A DNA stretch of 64,000 nucleotides from contig CAVGED010000002.1 of assembly GCA_963628035.1 (NCBI GenBank), forward strand, positions 1 to 64,000. The letters run 5' to 3'. Under the pieces are notes generated by a model, which had not been told where the DNA came from, ran no database searches, and saw only the letters and a program-made list of their open reading frames with translations. The translations under genes were made by a program, and so were the position numbers. Positions 10,801-16,542 of this stretch are shown here, one piece after another. Each line of letters begins with the position of its first letter. The first letter of the stretch is position 1. This DNA comes from 14-2 sp963628035 (GTDB lineage: Bacteria; Bacillota; Clostridia; Lachnospirales; Lachnospiraceae).

Positions 10801-11173
10801 TGTTGTTGACTGCGTTCTTCTGCCGGAACTGCTCATAGGTGCCGTATTTCTTTAAGATATTTTCCTCGGCCGTCAAGCGTGCCTGCTGCTCTCTGGTAAT
10901 GCCTGCGGAAGAGGTCGGAGCGTTGACAGATACACCTGTGAGGCCGGAAGATTTATTCCCCTGACTTTCTGACGTTACAAGGCTTGTCCTGTATCCGGAA
11001 ATACCCGTAATCGCAGACTGTTTCTTGTTTTCCGGAAGAGAGATATTCAGTTTGCGCTCCCTTGCATACTCTTCTACTGTCTTTATGCTGTTTTTAACCG
11101 GGATCATTCCGTTTCCTGTATTTTCCTGCTTCTGCTTTTTCTTTCGATATTCCTCAATCGTCATGATAGCCAT
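1805..11173 (-). CDS. Giant polyvalent phage protein (ART, MuF-C/PBECR nuclease and inactive-peptidase modules)
   Basis: A single 3122-residue frame with AGGAGG seven bases before ATG. Approximate layout: 1-360 polar and coiled; 364-625 glycine/alanine-rich hydrophobic segments that could insert in membrane; 640-790 coiled coil; 800-990 metallopeptidase-like with HEIMY at 872-876 in place of HExxH; 1040-1150 MuF-C/PBECR-like; 1208-1390 ADP-ribosyltransferase (ART) module with YHGT (His1247) and Tyr1280; 1425-1610 second MuF-C-like; 1628-1808 second ART module (His1672, Phe1698 where Tyr is expected); 1890-2040 PBECR-type nuclease-like; 2070-2200 coiled coil; 2200-3122 large phage-specific C-terminus with hydrophobic helices. 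Such proteins in short-tailed phages are thought to be packaged and ejected with the DNA to act on the new host. Ejection and enzyme activity are inferred, not shown. Confidence 0.8.
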   Translation of the reverse strand: MAIMTIEEYRKKKQKQENTGNGMIPVKNSIKTVEEYARERKLNISLPENKKQSAITGISGYRTSLVTSESQGNKSSGLTGVSVNAPTSSAGITREQQARLTAEENILKKYGTYEQFRQKNAVNNKTVQPLMAPVTSSDAMEKMEQGAYEKLIQDETDRLLNAGYSAYGQYVDNIEAQAQKQAQAAQGQKLYTGEEVAIQRNTVRKLEQQYSQIMNGGSNHRVSVKDADKAKNLTAQIEEEKEKLEYMEYYSEGGAKESQKKQEWTTKQRENLEKIRDMDDVTREMLEVYLYGHTKDGEDEEQVKKTGRAGGSVESGRKKAAKKSLKEKGYSDKEIASLADTLERAENAEDAEEFRNRTEKNVNANAGVAILANAASVGANLVSGAGVVPAAEAWIKGVVTGEYTPIDTNDPLYRPGEFRDIVRQTTSQNIENSVDNKVLKKVLSMAYNAGMSTADTFTASALGGTLGGGAKAGEVLSLATMSAGAASSGTQEAFERTGNTGRALASGVTSGAIEYLTEKVSLDHLWDIIQKSGSAAGKKVIVNLLAQAGIEGSEEGASEILNRITDNCINGKDSQYNQNVQQYMEQGLDKKEATTKAEQDFWLQTLESFAVGSMAGLMGGGLGTIMSTGPSKESQAVMDAEFDSRIAEKEKNGKKLKMKEKAAIREQVESDLAKGRISIDTIEKVLGGETYEKYRAAVEQEETLAKEFDTLNKMKQGEMTGEQIDRRAELKEQLAELKKNSNKTQLKEQLSQEVEKLAVNDDFLRESYNERGRRREAYQIAENAKYSEKQREIVQKAADSGILNNTRRTHEFVDMIAKLAAEKEVSFDFTNNAKLKESGFVLEGKTVNGFVKDGTIVLNLESNQMFEKVVGHEIMYVLEGTKLDPALQQAVKEYATTKGEYDTRLQALTELYKGVENANVENELTADLVGEYLFTDEEFVKNLSVKHQNLFQKIYNEIKYMLKVATAGSKEARQLEKVKHLFEEAYRENAKTSSNDGTKYHVSSTFSEEIDKALNNQMDSSNQVKARDYTPKYLVEEGARNLPMLITQNHVRTVVYTETEAKKQGLQTGKNINYHGLGKELLINAIDNMDSPLEVYKKDDNNFIIVTELVDNDGNSIIVPVRINGKGTYNNVFIDENHITSVYGKKNLQNYLSNNSFEKVDTEKGTTLNERVQYPDISDSSKDSVPQNQQNASGNSKKSGGVTYSLSENADVTQSQQFKRWFGDWQNHPESASKVVNADGTPMVMYHGTKAENGDFTVFDYSKAVKRGGIGMKALGKGNYFTSKPLDGSERFGSRVIKAYLSIKKPFVYDASSGDAISLAEQVAQKTGADTRGLSHDALQDKMRELGYDGVIEYRRDGSLGIAVTFDSNQIKSATDNIGTFDGSNPDIRYSLSNKDDIAPIDSRYTYGKDSLSQQTAQADVTTRYQADVDKVLNMQNTKQDHLVIGYTPDVYALLGMPSLPFVIGTGHVYSAAKTEVEAKQDGNYRKGVHYHGLGANVIKNIYEALKDPVMVIASKDVNKNATPLRSTHSVVAIVDIGDSQKSLLLPVEITADRSVNGERMDVNALSSVYEKSITNLVKEAIAMENTGNVGIYYAKKEAMTLIGAGVQFPVRLQQSITSDGIVHKFSEKVNMNISDVTQSQQFKRWFGDWQNHPESASKVVNEDGTPKVVYHGTGSEFYTFDEARQGENYMQGEGGFFFTTSRQSAERYARLASKDGNNRVVEAYLSIKKPYEIQAYGDYVQAPAEKYDDHRAEYLNEAEINGCDGIIVMGEKSTLYVVFDSTQIKSATDNIGTFDGSNPDIRYSLSNKDDIAPIDSRYTYGKDITLEQDQDIAPIRKDIAGKEIAPAQKSGQESRVEQDMPPVAQSVIRENYEHSEDKKLYQYILDAIAGKLSKKSYHKLSNSISDRMANDIERIVGFSVKGYGNEISPNHIQHIEDRHGANGEADHSMQNLHDVAKMGYVINTYDRMVEGDLNYEYKNSDGSPSKTVVIQKKIDNGYYYVVEAVPDAKRKTLHVVSAYINKNDTFPEVGVSKTLNPNARNEPQSNVSSYDDRIPQSAEDVTKNIKNNDIAQKEIRPSESPKTVKELNQIKRDNYQIELERLQKEAKKAHQEFNRDIAEKQAEYDRKKDKNTKVARDLQRRIDSLKTRRDNSDADFERRMNKLQDRIAKMNTEEFKRAEQRMTVWNKYTEWARNLIGDNSKWKDKKLGISYQVNTLQRNLAYVVRDADGKPNYAKAREIYDALQGSEGHNHSEAFLNREINGINEKFQEFKINKYEDAYIQMLGEHKYNPDCTLTPEKLTKFYEKHKDKIDTAKVDQVIEEARQLYDSLFERLNSVLREQGMKEIPYREGYFPHFTEDKQGFLAKLFNWKTRNDSIPTDIAGLTENFNPDRSWQSFNKHRTGDTTDYSFKKGLDSYVRGALDWIYHIEDIQKRRAFENEIRYQYSETGVQEEIQKILNDEMLDADEVQERIDKVYDKVKNHPLNNFVTDFRNATNNLAGKKSTADRGLEYATNRKIYSTMTNLSNRVSANMVGGSISSALTNFIPITQSWGEVSPVSSLKAMRDTIKSYIRDDGMVGQSDFMTNRLNQPENLYQNGWDKANKAVGIMMDCIDGFTTQVVWRSKYIENVKSGMNQQEAIKNADYFAEGLMAGRSRGNMPTIFNSKNPVTKLFTAFQLEVANQYGYMFKDMPQNVGSRSMFQLTKGYASMFIGAYLYNALYSSLTGRDAAFDPIGIIEDLLRDLGVIGDDDDKEKDFLGAMGNLTENLLDETPFVGGLLGGGRVPISAALPYDDPVSMVKGTFSDISKGDWKGLTKEWLNPVYYLAMPMGGGQLRKTVQGLSMFRDDLPVSGSYTNSGNLRFPVKDTVANRIQAGIFGQYANENARDYFDGEHSPLNEKQIQEYKDLDIPIQDYWKYREGLKGLNKMEDKTEYIAGLDLPISKKNILINNASSRKEHIDLTGYENFKDFEEFDFSIKNPAKYEFLKDNDISYEKYSTYKSHKEAYDWAYQNQDKFEVAKAAAGGAVAYRKYAKAIDGIKADQDSSGKAVSGSRKKKVTEYINGLDLDYGQKLLLYKNVYTNDNTYNQEIVDYLNSREDISYHGMETILRELGFTVEADGTVRW
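5627..5640. repeat. 14-bp palindrome TTGCGCCGGCGCAA, copy 1
   Basis: Perfect palindrome inside the giant polyvalent gene; on the coding strand it reads ATT GCG CCG GCG CAA (Ile-Ala-Pro-Ala-Gln) in a linker between the second ART module and the PBECR-like module. It is one of four copies in the prophage sharing the 16-base minus-strand string ATTGCGCCGGCGCAAA. Confidence 0.9.
5701..5824 (-). repeat. 124-bp direct repeat, copy A (downstream flank of ART module 2)
   Basis: Matches 6943-7066 at 121 of 124 positions by direct comparison. It encodes the segment running from QIKSATDNIGTFDG through DDIAPIDSRYTYGKD, which ends each ADP-ribosyltransferase module. The nearly identical ends contrast with the divergent module cores between them and could serve as recombination tracts. 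Confidence 0.95.
6188..6268 (-). repeat. 81-bp direct repeat, copy A (upstream flank of ART module 2)
   Basis: Matches 7463-7543 at 80 of 81 positions. It encodes the entry segment of the ART module (DVTQSQQFKRWFGDWQNHPE and the residues that follow). Together with the 124-bp repeat it brackets a core of about 360 bases that differs strongly between the two modules. Confidence 0.95.
6943..7066 (-). repeat. 124-bp direct repeat, copy B (downstream flank of ART module 1)
   Basis: Partner of 5701-5824, with three mismatches. It closes the first ADP-ribosyltransferase module of the giant polyvalent protein. Confidence 0.95.
7463..7543 (-). repeat. 81-bp direct repeat, copy B (upstream flank of ART module 1)
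   Basis: Partner of 6188-6268, with one mismatch. It opens the first ADP-ribosyltransferase module. Confidence 0.95.
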
Positions 11174-11207
11174 TGTATTTCCTCCTGGTATAATAATGCT
11201 GTTTGTG

Positions 11208-12368
11208 CTATCTCGTCATCGCTCTGGCGAAAGAACCACCTCCTCCGCCATGTGCCTTTTTTTCAATATAAGCAGCATAACTGGATACATCTATATAACC
11301 CTTGCTGCTCCCATCCCATATATAATATTTCCCATCAGCGGTTTTCCAGATATTCTGGGATTGGTTAATTCCAAGAGAATCGCCAAACACATCTCCGATT
11401 TTTTTCCCGGTCTTGCTTAGTTTCTGGTCGTTCACGTACCTCGGCTGGTATCCGTTATCAAAGTAGTAATCATCTTTGTTAAATGTACTCGCACTGTTGC
11501 CGTATTTGGTATAACCGTTATTTCCATCAATAAAGAGATTTTCATCGCCGCTTCCAGCTCCGCTGCCTCCTGTTCCGCTGCTGCTTTTCGCCGACAGACT
11601 CGCGTTGAACTGCCTCCGGTCTTCCTCCAGTTGTTTGAGCTGAAGCTGATAGTTCCGTTCATCCTGCTCCTTCTGATACTTCATGCTCTCGTTATACTGG
11701 CGTATCTGCTCCTGCAAGGAATTTTCCGTGTTCATCTGGTTCAGCACGTCCTGGTACCTGCCATAATAGGTGTTATCCAGCTCCTGCTTCTTATTGGCCC
11801 GCTCCAGGATCAGTTGGTTCTTATACTGGAATCCCTGCAAGGACAGTTCAAGCTGCTGTTGCAATGCCTCATAGGCGATCTGTGCCAGGGCGCTGTTGTT
11901 GGCAAGCTGCGCGTCCTTGATAGCGTTATCGTAATTGAGGATTGCCTTGTTAAAGCTCTCCCTGGCCGTTGCCACACGGTTCTGATAGGTGTTGTACATG
12001 CTCACCTGGGAGCTTTCGCTGTATCCTGTATTTCCAAGGCCGCTGGCCGCCATCTGCTCCGCATTTGCGCCATAGCGGTCACTTTCCTTCCGCCAGTCCT
12101 TATATGCCCCGGACTGCTCCCTTAAGTAATCCTTATGGGCCTGCTCCCTCTGCTGCCCGATCTTCTCAAGAGTAAGGTCTGTATTCGCCTGCTGAAGCTC
12201 CTGCTGCTTATTCGCCCACTCCTTGGATGCGTCGATCTGCGCCTGATAATATTTATCCGACTCGCTGATCATGCCGTCATACGTCTTCTCCGCTTCGGTT
12301 AACGCCGCCTGCTTATCCGACTCCACCTGCTTAAAACGATCATCATCGTAATTGATCTCATAGGCCAT
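11208..12368 (-). CDS. Phage coiled-coil internal/virion protein
   Basis: 386 residues; GGAGGTAG precedes the ATG. Nearly all of residues 1-250 are Gln/Glu/Lys/Ala-rich and predicted long coiled coil, followed by a Gly/Ser-rich linker around 258-275 and a Tyr/Asp-rich C-terminus. No known catalytic motif is visible. Its place between the gp10-like tail protein and the giant polyvalent protein is where short-tailed phages encode internal (ejection) proteins, so a role as an internal core or DNA-ejection protein is likely but inferred. It is part of the continuous minus-strand late operon, with 13 bases to the gene upstream. Confidence 0.6.
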   Translation of the reverse strand: MAYEINYDDDRFKQVESDKQAALTEAEKTYDGMISESDKYYQAQIDASKEWANKQQELQQANTDLTLEKIGQQREQAHKDYLREQSGAYKDWRKESDRYGANAEQMAASGLGNTGYSESSQVSMYNTYQNRVATARESFNKAILNYDNAIKDAQLANNSALAQIAYEALQQQLELSLQGFQYKNQLILERANKKQELDNTYYGRYQDVLNQMNTENSLQEQIRQYNESMKYQKEQDERNYQLQLKQLEEDRRQFNASLSAKSSSGTGGSGAGSGDENLFIDGNNGYTKYGNSASTFNKDDYYFDNGYQPRYVNDQKLSKTGKKIGDVFGDSLGINQSQNIWKTADGKYYIWDGSSKGYIDVSSYAAYIEKKAHGGGGGSFARAMTR

Positions 12369-12381
12369 CCCGGTCTACCTC

Positions 12382-14067
12382 CTAACGCTTTATGTATCCC
12401 CCGATGTAGCACTCCAGCGTTGCACGATACAGGGCAAACCTGGTGTCAGAGGAAAATTCCATCTGTATATCCTTGAACTTCTTTCTCTTGATCCTGCTGG
12501 TGAAATAGTCCGTGATCCCCGTATATTCACCAATCTGTTCCCACCCGGTAAGGTTCGTTTTTACACTCACTGTGACATCACCGGTTGCTTCCGCCACGCA
12601 CCCGCGCTTGTTGGTGGTCTTTAGATACTGCGGACTCTCGAAGCAGTCAATCGGTGTCACCCAATGGCTTGCCACCGCACCCTCGTAATCTGTCAGCGTA
12701 TAGACACCATCCGCTGTCCCCAGATACAGGACACCGTTATGTACACTGGTACATGTGATCGCCTTACTCATCTCCCAGTAAAACCATTCATACTCCAGGT
12801 GCCCTTCGTTGGAGAAAGCTTTCCGGCTGTCTGCCAGGTACACGGCCTGCCCCGTGAACACCAGAAGATACCCTTCCCACTCTTCCAGAAGCATGTCTCT
12901 ATAATCTTTCTCTTCTATGAGCTTACGATCAACCATAGAGCTTCTGTGCGCGATCACCTGCTCCGTTGTTACGTCTCCATTGATTCCTTCCATCCCGCGC
13001 GGGCTGAAGAACACGATATCATCGTTGAAGTTGATCGCTCCGCCAATGCATCCCGTTGAGATACTGGAGTGTGTACTCGGATAGATTTTTCCATATTCGC
13101 TGTCAATGGTGGGGGTATGGTAGAACACGGCGGTCTGTGCCTGTGACGGCTCCTTGAACACCCACAGGGCATTGTTCCCGGCCACCATCCCGGTGACAGC
13201 CGCCAGGTCAAGTCCCTCATTGTAGTAATCAAGGTCACTGCAATAGGACGGATCATTCAGGCTGCAGTGCCAGATCACGTTTGGATAATCCGGGTTCCCG
13301 CTGAAGAACACCCGGTTATCAAACACGGTGAGAAGCGTGCACCGATCGATCCTGCTCCGGTATCCGGCTACCGTTTTCTTGAACTTCACAGATACATTGT
13401 CCTGTCCGTCCGTATCCGGCGCCAGTGGCGCTTCCGTGAAGGTGATCTTTCCATTCGCCGTATCCACCGTATAATCATCCACCACGGAGTCATTTACCTT
13501 CACAATGAGTGTAAAATCCGTATCGATCCCCTGCGCATCCAGGCAGAACTCTGTACTCTCTCCATCCGCCAGAAAGGTGTTGATCCGGATCCCGGTGAGC
13601 ATATTGACGTCCTCATAGACGGTTCCCCCACCTGCCGGCTTCCGGCCGATGGATGTTGTCGGTACATAGCCAACCACCGGTCCGATGGTCTCCCCATCGT
13701 AGGTAAGGTAATTGATCCCATCCTTGAAATACCAGATATTGTTATAGACAAAGGCCTGGCTCCTTGCCGGGTTCAGTCCCGTGTAAAGCTCTGTTCTTTC
13801 TCCTGTTACGATCCGGTACAGCTTCGTGCCACTATGTATGAGCTGCATCCTGGTGTCTCCCACCTGGTAGAAGAAGATGCCCCATACCGGCTCTGTGAAC
13901 GCTTCCACAAGTTCCATGTCCGGGCGCGTCCGTATGCTTTCCGTCTCCATATAGTCATTCCACATGTTCCGGCTGTCTGGGCTTCTTTTGAGGTTTACTT
14001 CTTCCCCGCGAAAGTCCACGCCCCGGAAAGGACCATACACTCTTGACACAAGATCTCCTGCTACCAT
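12382..14067 (-). CDS. P22 gp10-like packaged-DNA stabilisation / tail nozzle protein
   Basis: 561 residues, starting inside the stop of the preceding connector gene (one-base overlap). The opening MVAGDLVSRVYGPFRGVDF, with a nearby SPDSRNMWND, followed by repeated beta-blades such as VYNNIWYFKDGINYLTYDG, VFDNRVFFSGNPDYPNVIW and VHNGVLYLGTADGVYTLTD, is the pattern of the P22 gp10-like tail-nozzle beta-propeller family. These proteins cap the portal/adaptor and hold packaged DNA in the head. Its presence, with no tail tube or tape measure nearby, is the main reason to call the phage short-tailed. Confidence 0.7.
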   Translation of the reverse strand: MVAGDLVSRVYGPFRGVDFRGEEVNLKRSPDSRNMWNDYMETESIRTRPDMELVEAFTEPVWGIFFYQVGDTRMQLIHSGTKLYRIVTGERTELYTGLNPARSQAFVYNNIWYFKDGINYLTYDGETIGPVVGYVPTTSIGRKPAGGGTVYEDVNMLTGIRINTFLADGESTEFCLDAQGIDTDFTLIVKVNDSVVDDYTVDTANGKITFTEAPLAPDTDGQDNVSVKFKKTVAGYRSRIDRCTLLTVFDNRVFFSGNPDYPNVIWHCSLNDPSYCSDLDYYNEGLDLAAVTGMVAGNNALWVFKEPSQAQTAVFYHTPTIDSEYGKIYPSTHSSISTGCIGGAINFNDDIVFFSPRGMEGINGDVTTEQVIAHRSSMVDRKLIEEKDYRDMLLEEWEGYLLVFTGQAVYLADSRKAFSNEGHLEYEWFYWEMSKAITCTSVHNGVLYLGTADGVYTLTDYEGAVASHWVTPIDCFESPQYLKTTNKRGCVAEATGDVTVSVKTNLTGWEQIGEYTGITDYFTSRIKRKKFKDIQMEFSSDTRFALYRATLECYIGGYIKR

Positions 14068-14627
14068 CAGATATCCACCCCGCCTTCCACCGATATACTC
14101 CCGACAGAGTAGCGCGGATCAAGCCGCTGGAGCATAGTCTCATACCTCTGGGAATAGATTGCTCCGTATTCTGTGGATACATCACTCTTTAAGAGATCTG
14201 CCGCAACACCATACGGGATCACCTCCAATGCGTCTTTGGCAAGCTCAAACTTATAGTCATCCGTAGTGGTGTCCGTGATGGTCTTCGGGAATTTGTAATA
14301 GAAGATTTTAGCGTTCCCATCCGTAGAAAACAGGACCATATTATCAATGATTTCAAATCCTGCTGCATTCCCGGAAGCATCCTGAAAGCGGATCAGGCGA
14401 AGCTGGTAGAAATTGTCCAGCATATCCAGTTCGAATATCTCCGAAGCCGTCACCTCTTCCTCGGAAACCGCCGGGATCTTCTTGATACGTGCCACCTCAA
14501 ACTGCACCTGGTTAATCACAGAGTTTATCTTCGTAGCAATATCCGGATCACTGGTTAAGCTTGTCTGGCTCGTATCGATCTCCTCGATCAGCTGCAATAC
14601 CTTCTTTTTCATTTCCAACAGTGTCAT
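14067..14627 (-). CDS. Phage head-tail connector / adaptor protein
   Basis: 186 residues, with GCAGGAGGTGCAGT before ATG. An N-terminal helical region (MTLLEMKKKVLQLIEEID) leads into a mixed alpha/beta body. The position directly after the major capsid gene and before the gp10-like gene is that of P22 gp4-type head-completion adaptors, which bind the portal. No enzymatic motif is visible. The assignment rests on position, size and the general sequence character of clostridial phage homologues. Confidence 0.55.
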   Translation of the reverse strand: MTLLEMKKKVLQLIEEIDTSQTSLTSDPDIATKINSVINQVQFEVARIKKIPAVSEEEVTASEIFELDMLDNFYQLRLIRFQDASGNAAGFEIIDNMVLFSTDGNAKIFYYKFPKTITDTTTDDYKFELAKDALEVIPYGVAADLLKSDVSTEYGAIYSQRYETMLQRLDPRYSVGSISVEGGVDI

Positions 14628-14687
14628 ACTGCACCTCCTGCTCTTATCTTTTCGTCAACGTAGGACGCTCTCCTGCGCTCACGAAAA

Positions 14688-14708
14688 GGAAGGGGCTTCC
14701 CCCTTCCC
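14688..14708 (-). terminator. Hairpin with T-run after major capsid gene
   Basis: On the minus strand GGAAGGGG pairs with CCCCTTCC across a short loop and is followed by TTTTCG. It lies six bases after the capsid stop, inside the late operon, so it probably attenuates rather than ends transcription and would give excess capsid message over downstream tail genes. Confidence 0.6.
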
Positions 14709-14713
14709 GTTTC

Positions 14714-15565
14714 TTAGTTCCCTGTGCCGGAGCTTGCCGATGTAGCTGCTACCAGCGGCACCTTGATAACCTCGATCCGGTTAGGATCGATCACCTTCGC
14801 GCCGAAGGTATCAAGGCCACGTGCGATGTCCTTGAAGCGCTTCTCCGCCCGCAGCGCCTCCACCTCATTGATCTGTCCTGCAAACGCAATGGCCTTCTTG
14901 CCTCTCACGTCGCAGTATGCATACTTTGAGGTACCCGTGGTATCCTTGGCAAGGTTGTTGGACATGATGACCTGGAAGTCATCATACACACCTACAATGC
15001 CTTTCTTGATATACTCCGGGTTATTGGTGGACAGCGTGATCAGGTAGTTCTTGAACACATTATAGACTGCCGGTGTGATCTCGATAACGCCCTCCTCGTC
15101 GAAGTTACGCTCACGCAGCTTCACGATAGCCGCATCGATTGCCTTCTTAACGGCTGCCTCCGCCAGATCCTCCGCCGTGGTTACGTTGGTCACACCCTTG
15201 ATGAGTGATGCCACGTAGCTGTCACGCTTGATCGCCAGGCCATGCACCGCCTTCGCCTGATACCGCTCCATGAGCCCCGGTACAGACTGTGCCTTATTGA
15301 TATCATCCACATAGAACGCGAAATAATTCGCCTGGTCGATGGTGAGGATCTGACCTTTATCCGTCATCTCCTCGATGGTGATATCCTGGCCGCTGTTATA
15401 GGTGCCGATCGTCGGATCACCCACTCCCAGGATCTTCACGGACTGCGCCTGCTTGACGTCGCCCTCATAATCACGCAAGCAGTTATCCACCAGCTTGCAC
15501 TTCAGCTCCAGATCATCCTGGATCTTCTTAGACCATATTGTTTGGATAAAATTTGTTACTGCCAT
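14714..15565 (-). CDS. Phage major capsid protein
   Basis: 283 residues. MAVTNFIQTIWSKKIQDDLE at the start, INKAQSVPGLMERYQAKAVH in the middle and a C-terminal FGAKVIDPNRIEVIKVPL are typical of the HK97-fold coat proteins of clostridial prophages. It directly follows the scaffold gene (31 bases) and is followed by a hairpin that may keep its transcript abundant. No protease gene is nearby, so maturation probably relies on scaffold release rather than cleavage, as in P22-type heads (inference). Confidence 0.8.
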   Translation of the reverse strand: MAVTNFIQTIWSKKIQDDLELKCKLVDNCLRDYEGDVKQAQSVKILGVGDPTIGTYNSGQDITIEEMTDKGQILTIDQANYFAFYVDDINKAQSVPGLMERYQAKAVHGLAIKRDSYVASLIKGVTNVTTAEDLAEAAVKKAIDAAIVKLRERNFDEEGVIEITPAVYNVFKNYLITLSTNNPEYIKKGIVGVYDDFQVIMSNNLAKDTTGTSKYAYCDVRGKKAIAFAGQINEVEALRAEKRFKDIARGLDTFGAKVIDPNRIEVIKVPLVAATSASSGTGN

Positions 15566-15596
15566 GTCTTATCATCCTCTCTTTCCTTGAGGGGTG

Positions 15597-16427
15597 TTAC
15601 CACTTCCGCATGGACTTCTCCACAGCCTTAAAGAGCTCCGGATTCGCGTCGAAATCCTTCCGGCTGAACTTCATCGCTTCGTCCCGCGTGTAGAATTCCT
15701 TCACCCCTGTGTCTTTCGGGCTTGTATTCTTCATACTGCCCATCGTCTTTACTTCCTTCCTCGGCTGGAGCTTGTTGTACATCTCATAGATCTCCTTCAC
15801 TGGCGTATCCGAATTGAACTTTCCGGCGAAGTCCTGAAACTCCTTACCGGAATACACATCTTCGCTTACACCCAGCTTTGAGAGCTCCTTTGCACGCTCC
15901 GCCGTCTTGCGGTACTCGGCAAGCGCCTTAAACACAAGCTTTTCCCTGGGAGTCATGTTATTTACTCCCACTCCTGCCAGCCGGTCTACTTCTTCAACAA
16001 CATCGTCAAGCCCTGCCTGTATGATGTCATCCGCCTCCGCACGAGCCAGCACCTCGGTATCCCGCTGGGAATATGTACCCTCCTCCGGGATCTTCACGCC
16101 CCTCTCCGAATAGAACTGGCGGAAATCATCTGCGATCTCCCCCACGTCGTTCTTGCCCGTGCCTGCTTTAAGCACGGTTTCCAGGGAACCATACTTCTTC
16201 TCATACTCCTTCCGGATCTTGGCATTATTCCGCGCGATCTTCCTGGAAAGGACTTCATCCATCTTCCGGTTGAACTCTTCCTCCGTGTAGACCTTTTCCG
16301 GCTGCTCCCGGGCTTCTTCGGCATGTTCCTCTACAGGCTCCTGCCCTTCTGCCCCAATCACTTCTTCTGTGGTGATCCCATCCACGTTTTCAGCAGTTTC
16401 CACTGCAAGGTTTTCGTTTTCGTTCAT
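15597..16427 (-). CDS. Phage scaffold protein
   Basis: 276 residues from the ATG at 16427 (MNENENLAVET), which has GGAAGGAGATTCGT just upstream; a longer frame to 16466 lacks this site. The N-terminal part is acidic and Glu-rich, the central part is coiled coil (EEFNRKMDEVLSRKIARNNA), and the C-terminus is basic (KFSRKDFDANPELFKAVEKS). This acidic-helical-basic layout between portal and capsid genes is that of phage minor/scaffold proteins that guide coat assembly and are later released. Confidence 0.75.
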   Translation of the reverse strand: MNENENLAVETAENVDGITTEEVIGAEGQEPVEEHAEEAREQPEKVYTEEEFNRKMDEVLSRKIARNNAKIRKEYEKKYGSLETVLKAGTGKNDVGEIADDFRQFYSERGVKIPEEGTYSQRDTEVLARAEADDIIQAGLDDVVEEVDRLAGVGVNNMTPREKLVFKALAEYRKTAERAKELSKLGVSEDVYSGKEFQDFAGKFNSDTPVKEIYEMYNKLQPRKEVKTMGSMKNTSPKDTGVKEFYTRDEAMKFSRKDFDANPELFKAVEKSMRKW

Positions 16428-16510
16428 ACGAATCTCCTTCCGATTTTTTTCCGGTGTTTGCTTCACCTATTCCGTACAGTTTTTCGTCTTACACGCCTGG
16501 ACATATAAAA

Positions 16511-16542
16511 AGACCAGCACGGCGATCACACCGCATTGGTCT
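16511..16542 (-). terminator. Hairpin with T-run between portal and scaffold genes
   Basis: On the minus strand AGACCA pairs with TGGTCT around an inner partly paired stem, followed by TTTTTAT. It overlaps the portal stop codon and sits before the scaffold gene, again inside the late operon, so it is likely leaky or relieved by antitermination. Confidence 0.55.
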
